Shown: positions 7,587 through 13,168 of the stretch, piece by piece
How positions within the stretch are numbered: the stretch's first letter is position 1
Layout: the number at the start of each line of letters is the position of its first letter
NCBI GenBank assembly: GCA_903925445.1
Contig: CAIYFE010000087.1
Location: 1-13,168 of the forward strand
DNA: 13,168 nucleotides
DNA from: an uncultured Burkholderiales bacterium
GTDB taxonomy: Bacteria; Pseudomonadota; Gammaproteobacteria; Burkholderiales; Burkholderiaceae_C
Direction: 5' to 3'
Made by a program: the position numbers and the translations under genes
Notes under the pieces: model-generated
What the model was told of the DNA's origin: nothing
Database searches by the model: none
The model's input: the letters and a program-made list of their open reading frames with translations, nothing else

Positions 7587-8062
7587 AAGCCACCCTTAAA
7601 TTTGAGCGCATTGAGCGACTTGATGGCTGGCTTGGACAAAGGAATGGCCTGTGTGTTGGCCTCCAGTGACAAAGACTTGGCAGGCGGATTCAAAGGCAAG
7701 GCTGGGCCTGGCGCTTGGCGTGCTTTCAAAAAATCAGAAGAGGTGACGGGACGGCCTTGCTGTTGAACCGCTTTGACCATGTAATCGGCCACACCAATCG
7801 CATTGCGTTTGGCCATTTGCACCGAGACCTCTTGGTCAAACATGCCTTGGAAGGTGTCCAACGCGCTGGATTGATGCTCTTCATCTTTGGGCGTTGCATC
7901 GCGCATGGACTTCATCATCATTTGGATGAACAAGCCCTCGAACTGCTGCGCCGATTGTTGGATCGCTTTGCTTTGGTCTTTTTGAGCCTGGCCACGCAAC
8001 TCGCCCAGACCCGAAAAGTCCAGATAGGACTTGGGACTTACGGTATCGGTAGGCGTGGTCAT
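7583..8062 (-). CDS. flgJ: Single-domain rod-binding protein FlgJ (no muramidase domain)
   Basis: FlgJ acts in the periplasm as a scaffold or cap for rod assembly. The rod-binding core spans about residues 36-100, with QSAQQFEGLFIQMMMKSMRD and a second conserved block MFDQEVSVQMAKRNAIGVAD. The rest (101-159) is a Pro/Ala/Ser/Lys-rich tail with no glucosaminidase domain. Enteric FlgJ has about 313 residues, half of it that hydrolase. Because the frame runs straight into the flgK start (ATGA overlap) there is no room for a lost domain, so the short form is genuine. Cell-wall opening must then be done by an enzyme encoded elsewhere. ATG at 8060-8062 has GGGGTG a few bases upstream and lies 13 bases after the flgI stop. 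Confidence 0.92.
   Translation of the reverse strand: MTTPTDTVSPKSYLDFSGLGELRGQAQKDQSKAIQQSAQQFEGLFIQMMMKSMRDATPKDEEHQSSALDTFQGMFDQEVSVQMAKRNAIGVADYMVKAVQQQGRPVTSSDFLKARQAPGPALPLNPPAKSLSLEANTQAIPLSKPAIKSLNALKFKGGL
7590..7597 (-). promoter_or_regulatory. Strong ribosome binding site for flgK inside flgJ
   Basis: AAGGGTGG on the minus strand, with its AAGGG core 6 bases before the flgK ATG, lies within the codons for the FlgJ C-terminus (KFKGGL). With the ATGA overlap it fixes the flgK start and suggests coupled translation. Being both coding sequence and ribosome site, these codons are constrained twice. Confidence 0.7.
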
Positions 8063-8075
8063 GGCTGCACCCCGT

Positions 8076-9215
8076 TTAAATGATGATCAACTCAGCGCGC
8101 AAGCTGCCAGAGCTCTTGAGCGCTTCCAAGATCGCAATCAATGCCGAAGGCGTCGCGCCAACTTGGTTGACCGCATCGACAATTTGACGCAACTCCACCC
8201 CGGGCTGGAACAAGAACATGGGCTTGTTGGGCTCGGCCACTTTGATGTCTGCGTTTTGCACATTGGCCGTTTGGCCACCCGCCAACGCATTGGGTTGCGA
8301 GACTTCGTTGGTGGCTGTAATTGCCACTGAAATCGTGCCGTGCGAGACCGCTGCCGCCGTCACCCGAACCGATCGGTTGATCACCACCGTGCCCGTGCGC
8401 GAATTGATCACCACGCGCGCAGGCGGATCGCCCGGTGTGACTTCAAGCGCTTCAACAGCACTCAAAAAAGCCACGCGTTGATTCAAGTTTTGAGGTGCTC
8501 GTACCGATACCGAAGTACCGTCCAAAGCTTGTGCCACGCCATCGCCAAAATTTTTATTGATGGCTCTCACAATGGCAGTCGTGGTTGAAAAATCGTTTTC
8601 GCGAATGTTCAACACAATGCTGTCGGCCGATTCAAAAGGCGTATCCACCACACGTTCAACAATCGCGCCACTGGGAATACGGGCTGACGTAGGCACACCA
8701 ATTTGCACCTTCGACCCCGCCGCATTGGCATCGATGCCTGTTGCAGTCAAGGCGCCTTGGCCAATGGCATAAATTTCACCGTCCACACCGCGCAAGGCCG
8801 TCATCACCAAACTACCGCCGCGCAAACTGGTGGCCTTGCCGATGGCCGAGACGTTGACGTCAATGCGCTGCCCTGGCTTGGCAAAGCCAGGCAGCTCCGC
8901 AGTGACCAACACAGCGGCTGAGTTTTTGATCTCAACGCGACTGGCTGTGAGTGCTTGTTCAAAGTCGGTCAAAGGGCCATCAATGCGAACGCCCATTTGC
9001 GCCAACATGGCTTTCATGCTTTGGGTCGTAAATGGCACCGAGGCATCGTCCCCTGTGCCTTGCAAACCCACCACCAAGCCGTAGCCAATCAATTGGTTGG
9101 TGCGTTGTGATGCTACGCTGGCCAAGTCTTTGACCCGGTCAGCCCGCGCCCCACCTGCACAAGCCAAACAAACCATCACCAAGATGATTTGCAAGTAATA
9201 AAAAAATCGTTTCAT
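8076..9215 (-). CDS. flgI: Flagellar P-ring protein FlgI
   Basis: FlgI builds the P-ring bushing around the rod in the peptidoglycan layer. It starts with a Sec signal peptide (residues 1-25: MKR, a hydrophobic core, then ARA before D26). Mature hallmarks follow: RVKDLASVASQRTNQLIGYG and VVGLQGTGDD at the start, then TALRGVDGEIYAIGQGAL, and a C-terminus ending in AELIII. The 379 residues are close to the enteric 365. ATG at 9213-9215 is preferred because GAGG lies 5 bases upstream and the signal peptide then has normal shape; an in-frame TTG at 9231-9233 would add six residues and overlap the flgH stop. It begins 14 bases after flgH. The mature protein has no cysteine, whereas E. coli FlgI is known to carry a DsbA-made disulfide. 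Confidence 0.95.
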   Translation of the reverse strand: MKRFFYYLQIILVMVCLACAGGARADRVKDLASVASQRTNQLIGYGLVVGLQGTGDDASVPFTTQSMKAMLAQMGVRIDGPLTDFEQALTASRVEIKNSAAVLVTAELPGFAKPGQRIDVNVSAIGKATSLRGGSLVMTALRGVDGEIYAIGQGALTATGIDANAAGSKVQIGVPTSARIPSGAIVERVVDTPFESADSIVLNIRENDFSTTTAIVRAINKNFGDGVAQALDGTSVSVRAPQNLNQRVAFLSAVEALEVTPGDPPARVVINSRTGTVVINRSVRVTAAAVSHGTISVAITATNEVSQPNALAGGQTANVQNADIKVAEPNKPMFLFQPGVELRQIVDAVNQVGATPSALIAILEALKSSGSLRAELIII

Positions 9216-9229
9216 AGCGGCCTCACATC

Positions 9230-9913
9230 TCAAAATGGCCAGAATTTGTGCATCATGCTGGTTCCCCAGCCGACCTTGGCCGCATTGGCCAAGTCGCCCG
9301 TGCCGCGGTAAGCAATTTGTGCGTTGGCCAAGCGGCGTGATTGCACGGTGCTGTTGGGGCCAATGTCTTCTGGGCGAATCACGCCAGACACTTGAATGAC
9401 CTCGGTGCCTTCGGACAGACCCAGTTTTTTCTCGCCTCGGATCACCAAATTGCCGTTGGCCAAAATTTCAACCACAGTCACCGCGACCGATCCGACCAAA
9501 GAAGCCTGTTGATCGGCTGTGCCCTTGCTCTTGCTGTCGGCCACGTTGTTGTTGACATCAACGCCGCTGAAGATGGAAGACATCTTGCCCAGTTGGGTAT
9601 TCACACCAGTTGGCAAACTGTTTTTGGCATCGCGATTGACTTCGCTGTTTTGGCTGCGCGAGGCTTGCGTGGTTTCGTTCAAAAGCACGGTGATGATGTC
9701 GCCCACTTGGTAGTTGCGACCCCGACCAAACCAAGCATCGCTTTGGCGATTGCTGTAGATGCTGCCTGTGGCGATCTTGGGGCGATCGGAGGCCAAGGGA
9801 TAAACCGGCGCAAAGTCGGGTGACAAGGCCATGGCAGCTTCGGGCTGCTCTGAAGCACAGCCTTGCAAGCCAGCCACCACAGCCACCAAAGACAAGTAAC
9901 GGATTGTGTTCAT
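9230..9913 (-). CDS. flgH: Flagellar L-ring lipoprotein FlgH
   Basis: FlgH forms the L-ring in the outer membrane. The 227-residue protein begins with a lipoprotein signal ending in the lipobox LQGC, giving a lipidated Cys19. Family features follow: YQVGDIITVLLNETTQASRS, a segment ending VTVVEILANGNLVIRGEKKL, a block EVIQVSGVIRPEDIGPNSTV, and IAYRGTGDL near the C-terminus, which ends in FWPF. Length is close to the enteric 232. ATG at 9911-9913 is favoured because AAGGGG (9921-9926) is 7 bases upstream; a GTG at 9914-9916 would leave only 4. That ribosome site overlaps the flgG stop codon. Spacing to flgG is 11 bases. FlgH needs the P-ring (FlgI), encoded next. Confidence 0.95.
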   Translation of the reverse strand: MNTIRYLSLVAVVAGLQGCASEQPEAAMALSPDFAPVYPLASDRPKIATGSIYSNRQSDAWFGRGRNYQVGDIITVLLNETTQASRSQNSEVNRDAKNSLPTGVNTQLGKMSSIFSGVDVNNNVADSKSKGTADQQASLVGSVAVTVVEILANGNLVIRGEKKLGLSEGTEVIQVSGVIRPEDIGPNSTVQSRRLANAQIAYRGTGDLANAAKVGWGTSMMHKFWPF

Positions 9914-9924
9914 CACTTATCCCC

Positions 9925-10710
9925 TTAGACGTTTTGATTCAAGAACTTGAGCATGTCGTCCACGGCCGAGATGGCTTTGGAGTTGATCTCATAGGCGCGT
10001 TGGGTTTCGATCATGTTGACCATTTCTTCCACCACGTTGACGTTGGAAGCTTCCAAAGAGCCTTGGTTGAGCGTGCCCGCACCATTGATGCCGGGCTGCA
10101 AAAGCTGCACCGGACCGCTGGCTTGAGAGGCTTCGTACAAGTTGTTACCGATGGGCTTTAAGCCGCTTGGGTTGATGAAGCGTGCAATTTGCAATTGACC
10201 CAAGTTTTGATTGCCCTGCCCCGCAATCAACTCCACCGACACCGCGCCGTCGGCACCGATGGTCAATCCAGAGGCGTTGTTGGGAATGATGATGTTGGGC
10301 ACCAAGGGGTAACCCATGGCGGTCACGACTTGACCGGTGGCTGAGAGCTTGAAGCTGCCGTCGCGGCTGTACGCGATCGTGCCATCAGGCATTTGAATTT
10401 GAAAATACCCATCGCCCGTGATGGCCACATCCAACGGCGCCTGGCTGTTGATCATGTTGCCCTGCATGTGCAGTTTTTCAGTGGCGACCACTTTCACTCC
10501 CGTACCCAGCATCAACCCTGTGGGAGACAGTGTGTTGTTGGTGGTTTGACCGCCTGCTTGTTTGACGTTTTGATAGAGCAAGTCTTCAAACACAGCGCGG
10601 TCACGCTTGAACCCCGTCGTGTTGACGTTGGCCAAGTTGTTGGAAATGACGTCCATGCGCATTTGCTGCGCGTCAAGTCCCGTTTTCGCTACCCATAATG
10701 CTGCATCCAT
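9925..10710 (-). CDS. flgG: Flagellar distal rod protein FlgG
   Basis: FlgG polymerises into the distal rod that crosses the periplasm inside the L and P rings. Its 261 residues match the family length. The rod/hook N-terminal motif is at residues 23-34 (SNNLANVNTTGF), a FlgG-type block follows (LMLGTGVKVVATEKLHMQGN), then DVAITGDGYFQI (94-105) and the C-terminal helix NVVEEMVNMIETQRAYEINS. It has no cysteine or signal peptide, as expected for export by the flagellar type III system. ATG at 10708-10710 has CGGAG about 10 bases upstream. It lies 30 bases after flgF. Confidence 0.96.
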   Translation of the reverse strand: MDAALWVAKTGLDAQQMRMDVISNNLANVNTTGFKRDRAVFEDLLYQNVKQAGGQTTNNTLSPTGLMLGTGVKVVATEKLHMQGNMINSQAPLDVAITGDGYFQIQMPDGTIAYSRDGSFKLSATGQVVTAMGYPLVPNIIIPNNASGLTIGADGAVSVELIAGQGNQNLGQLQIARFINPSGLKPIGNNLYEASQASGPVQLLQPGINGAGTLNQGSLEASNVNVVEEMVNMIETQRAYEINSKAISAVDDMLKFLNQNV

Positions 10711-10740
10711 GACTTTGCACTCCGATTAATCCTGTCAGAG

Positions 10741-11505
10741 TCAAGCCACCTTCATCATTGAAGCACCCGCCTCGTCGTTTGACTTGGCTTCTTTAATGAT
10801 TCGAACCTGCTGCTCAAAAGAGCGGCTTTGATCGATCAGCTTGACCATTGCTGCCATTGGATTCACGCTACTGCCCTCTAAGGCTTGTGGCGTTAAATTG
10901 ACTGGCTCAGGACCAGTTGCAAAATCCGTGCCTGCCGGTTTTTCGTCAACCTGGAAAAGGCCATCGTTTCGCTTGATCAAGGGCGTTGTCGAGGCGTCGC
11001 GCAGCATCAACTGGCCTAAAACCTGTTGTTGCTGAGGACCAGTTTGGTTGGGGTCAGCGGCAAAAATTGTCCCATCCGAGCCAAATGTGATCTTGACTCC
11101 AGGGGGCACGGTCACGGGATTGCCGTCTTGTCCGCGCACCAAATAGCCTGAACCTGTTTCCAGCACGCCGTTGGTATTGACTTTGAAGTCACCGCGTCGG
11201 CTGAAGGCCAAAGTGCCGTCGCTGCCCGTGACGCCCAGCACGGTTTTATTGCTAAAGGCCACATCCAAGTCGCGCCCTGTGACCATCAGCGGACCGTTGT
11301 CCAGCATGACGCGATCGGTGGTGTAGATCAAAGGTTGTAAGCGTGAATCAAAGCCCTTGCCCACCGCTTGTTGAGGTTGCAACGTCGCCTCGTAGGTTTT
11401 CTTGAAACCCACGGTCGAGACGTTGGCGAGGTCATTGGTCAACTGTTGGCGCACCAAGCGCTCTTCGTTGATCGATGCCATCGCGTTAAAAGCTAAGCGG
11501 TCCAT
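10741..11505 (-). CDS. flgF: Flagellar proximal rod protein FlgF
   Basis: FlgF is a proximal rod subunit exported through the flagellar type III apparatus. The N-terminus has the MDRL start and the rod motif TNDLANVSTVGFKK (residues 23-36). A central block with TGRDLDVAFSNKTVLGV and TLAFSRRGDFKV follows, and the C-terminus carries LEGSSVNPMAAMVKLIDQSR. Its 254 residues match the usual 251 or so, with no extra domains. It has no cysteine. ATG at 11503-11505 has a purine-rich GAGAAAAAG upstream, weaker than the sites of flgG, flgH and flgK. It starts 25 bases after flgE, and a small stem-loop lies in that junction. It could be mistaken for FlgG, but the neighbour clearly is FlgG. Confidence 0.93.
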   Translation of the reverse strand: MDRLAFNAMASINEERLVRQQLTNDLANVSTVGFKKTYEATLQPQQAVGKGFDSRLQPLIYTTDRVMLDNGPLMVTGRDLDVAFSNKTVLGVTGSDGTLAFSRRGDFKVNTNGVLETGSGYLVRGQDGNPVTVPPGVKITFGSDGTIFAADPNQTGPQQQQVLGQLMLRDASTTPLIKRNDGLFQVDEKPAGTDFATGPEPVNLTPQALEGSSVNPMAAMVKLIDQSRSFEQQVRIIKEAKSNDEAGASMMKVA

Positions 11506-11522
11506 GACTTTTTCTCAATCTG

Positions 11523-11538
11523 GCGCTTTATCAAGCGC
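11523..11538 (-). promoter_or_regulatory. Stem-loop across the flgE stop codon
   Basis: On the minus strand GCGCTT, a GATA loop and AAGCGC form a perfect 6-bp hairpin, with the flgE stop (TGA, 11531-11533) lying partly in the loop. No T-tract follows, so it is not a standard terminator. A hairpin at this spot could stabilise the 3' end of processed flgE message or reduce flgF translation. That role is inferred. Confidence 0.45.
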
Positions 11539-13168
11539 GGATTTGAATGATGGTTTGCGTCAACGAGGTGCTGGTTTCCAAGGCCTTGGAGTTGGCCTGG
11601 AAGTTTCGCTGCTCGGTGATCAAATCCACCAGCTCTTGTGTCAAGTCGACGTTGGCGTGCTCGGTCGCACCCGATTTCAAAGTACCGAAACCGGCTGAAC
11701 CTGCCGAGCCAAATTTGGGCGTTCCCGACTCCGACGAAGCGTAGTAGTCGGTGTTACCCAACTGACGCAAACCGGCGGGGTTGGAGAAGTTCACCAACAC
11801 CACCTTGCCCAACGATTGCGTCGAACCGTTGGAGTAGCTGGCCTGAACCAAGCCATCGTCTTTGATGCTCAAGCCCACCAAATCGCCTTCGGGCGCACCG
11901 TCTTGCGACTGCGACAAGACCGCAAACGGCGTCGCATACTGTGTGGATTTGGAGTAGTTGATGTTCAAGCTCAAAGCGCCCTTACCGTTTGGCAGGTAAA
12001 CCGTGTCCAGTTTTGCGCCTTGCTTTGGAGACACCAAATTACCCGTGGTGTTGAAGGTCAGTTCGCCTTTTTCGAGGTAGATCGGTGACCACTCGGGCAA
12101 GTTGTTGTAGCCCGTTGCAGAAGTGGTTTCTTTACCGAAGTTATCGATGTAAACCGTTGCGCCGTTGGCATCTTGAGAAGGCGTTGGTTTGATCCATGTT
12201 GACGTTGCGCCAAACGCAGCGTTCAAGTTGTTCAACCCAAATTTGGTGTCGCCACTGACCTTGATGTAAGAGCTGGAGCTCGCGGTGCCGGTGGTGAACA
12301 CCAAAGCGTTTTGCGTGCGGTCATATTTCACCGTCACACCACTGACCGACTGAGGCGTCATGCCGTTGACACTGGGCCCCATCAAACCGTTGATGCCGCT
12401 TTGCAAAGCTGCAGTGAAGGTGTCGATGGTGTAGTTGTCTTTGGGAGGAATGGTCACGGTTCCGGTGATACCGTCAACTGAAACCACAAACTGGTTGTTG
12501 GTCGCGTCCACCGAGAAGTTGTTGTTCACGTTCACCGCCAAAGCGTTGCCCGTTAACACCGCAGGCGTTGAAGTGATCCCGCGCACGGCCGTGATGGGCG
12601 ATGTGGACTGCGCAAAACTGGCGGCATCTCCAATCATGCCCAAGCCCTTGGCGGTTTGAGTGGCCAAGCTACCCGGACGAATGTCGGTGATCGCGATGCT
12701 CGATGCGTCTCCGGTTGTGCCCGACTGGTAAACAAAGTTTTGATTCACCGAGTCATAAGTCACCGAAATGCCGTAGCGCTGGTCATTGGCAGCGCGGTAA
12801 GGCTGCGCGCTGACCGAGGGCGTCAAAGGCAAGCCCAAGGACGAATCGTTCACGCCTTGGGTCAAGGCGGATGACAAGTTCATGCCCGTGTTGGTGCTGG
12901 AAACTGTGACTTTGGACGCATCAGCGGGGGTGAACACCAACTGCTGTTTTTGGGTGTCGTAGCTGACTTTCAAAGTGCCGCTGTACAAGGTGCTGTTGTC
13001 AATTTGCGCTTGAACTGCGGCCACCAAATCTTCGCGTCGCATGTTGCCTGCGCCCGATAAGTCGATGGGCAAAGGTGCGAAGGTCGTGCCATCAGGACGA
13101 TTGAGCTGCACAGAGAAGGTGGGCGAGCTCATGGCCGCGAAGTTGAACGGTTTTTCTGCGCCATACGC
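11531..13168 (-). CDS. flgE: Flagellar hook protein FlgE, enlarged, 5' end outside window
   Basis: FlgE subunits form the flexible hook. The frame is open from the right edge to TGA at 11531-11533, giving 545 visible residues; the ATG at 13130-13132 is internal, since the 12 codons before it are open and read like FlgE. The true start is outside the window. The FlgE outer domain is recognisable at about residues 358-480 (EWSPIYLEKGELTF, LSIKDDGLVQASYSNG, LVNFSNPAGLRQLGNTDYY), and the C-terminal helix at 495-545 has ELVDLITEQRNFQANSKALE. The visible part alone exceeds the roughly 400 residues of enteric FlgE; the extra length lies in the first 350 or so residues, which contain repeated beta units. 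It has no cysteine. FlgE is the first gene in transcription order here and precedes flgF by 25 bases. Confidence 0.93.
   Translation of the reverse strand, partial: AYGAEKPFNFAAMSSPTFSVQLNRPDGTTFAPLPIDLSGAGNMRREDLVAAVQAQIDNSTLYSGTLKVSYDTQKQQLVFTPADASKVTVSSTNTGMNLSSALTQGVNDSSLGLPLTPSVSAQPYRAANDQRYGISVTYDSVNQNFVYQSGTTGDASSIAITDIRPGSLATQTAKGLGMIGDAASFAQSTSPITAVRGITSTPAVLTGNALAVNVNNNFSVDATNNQFVVSVDGITGTVTIPPKDNYTIDTFTAALQSGINGLMGPSVNGMTPQSVSGVTVKYDRTQNALVFTTGTASSSSYIKVSGDTKFGLNNLNAAFGATSTWIKPTPSQDANGATVYIDNFGKETTSATGYNNLPEWSPIYLEKGELTFNTTGNLVSPKQGAKLDTVYLPNGKGALSLNINYSKSTQYATPFAVLSQSQDGAPEGDLVGLSIKDDGLVQASYSNGSTQSLGKVVLVNFSNPAGLRQLGNTDYYASSESGTPKFGSAGSAGFGTLKSGATEHANVDLTQELVDLITEQRNFQANSKALETSTSLTQTIIQIRA
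12251..13120 (-). repeat. Diverged beta units in the FlgE variable region
   Basis: Numbering from the first visible residue, three segments share a pattern of v-x-Y-D, a short turn, a hydrophobic strand, S/T/G-rich residues and a further strand: SGTLKVSYDTQKQQLVFT (63-80), ISVTYDSVNQNFVYQSG (134-150) and SGVTVKYDRTQNALVFTTG (276-294). The first and third are preceded by a helix-like stretch (DLVAAVQAQI and TFTAALQSGI), so the longer units are about residues 17-92 and 217-306. The similarity is in protein pattern only. Confidence 0.55.

Noticed and set aside
7583..7760. Frameshift that removed the FlgJ muramidase
   Set aside because: FlgJ ends in an exact ATGA overlap with flgK, and flgK's N-terminus is complete, leaving no space or remnant for a hydrolase domain.
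8043..8050. ACCGATAC at the start of flgJ as a sigma-28 -10 box
   Set aside because: No TAAA-type -35 lies 11 bases upstream, and the site is inside the coding sequence.
9216..9233. TTG start extending FlgI by six residues
   Set aside because: ATG at 9213-9215 has GAGG at good spacing and gives a normal signal peptide; the TTG start would place MRCEAA before it.
9914..9916. GTG start for flgH one codon upstream
   Set aside because: The AAGGGG ribosome site is only 4 bases from GTG but 7 from the following ATG.
13130..13132. ATG as the start of flgE
   Set aside because: The frame is open through 12 more codons to the window edge, the residues there look like internal FlgE, and the FlgE N-terminal rod/hook motif is missing downstream.

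Overview
The window is one continuous block of flagellar genes, all on the minus strand. Read in transcription order (right to left) it holds flgE (5' part outside the window), flgF, flgG, flgH, flgI, flgJ, flgK, flgL and fliD, then the first 17 codons of a further gene cut by the left edge. It encodes, in assembly order, the hook, proximal and distal rod, L- and P-ring proteins, the rod-capping protein, the two hook-filament junction proteins and the filament cap. The L-ring lipoprotein and P-ring point to a Gram-negative cell. The gene order, the moderately high GC by eye and the protein style suggest a betaproteobacterium of the Burkholderiales, perhaps near Comamonadaceae. That placement is an inference and no database was searched.

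Right part (13168-7583): flgE-F-G-H-I-J run with gaps of 11 to 30 bases. flgJ and flgK overlap by 4 bases (ATGA). No promoter was found here, so these genes probably depend on one upstream of the window. A perfect 6-bp stem-loop spans the flgE stop codon. FlgJ has only the rod-binding domain and lacks the usual C-terminal muramidase.

Middle (7586-2076): flgK is extremely large at 1523 codons, nearly three times the enteric length. The extra length is a central region of about 1,000 residues with several diverged repeats of about 80 to 90 residues. flgL follows after 15 bases and has ordinary size.

Left part (2075-1): fliD (605 codons) has a S/T/A-rich N-terminal extension and a clear tandem duplication of a flagellin-IN-like unit. 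The 57-base flgL-fliD gap and the 149-base gap after fliD each hold a near-textbook sigma-28 (FliA) promoter with the same layout: CTAAAGTTT, then N11, then nCCGAnTC. fliD and the next gene can therefore be switched on as late genes after hook completion. The second promoter's -35 box sits exactly in the loop of a 6-bp inverted repeat.

The system itself is a known machine, not a new one. The unusual points are the parallel enlargement of FlgE, FlgK and FliD while FlgF, FlgG and FlgL stay normal, the paired late promoters, the single-domain FlgJ, and the lack of cysteine in every visible mature exported protein except the lipidated cysteine of FlgH.
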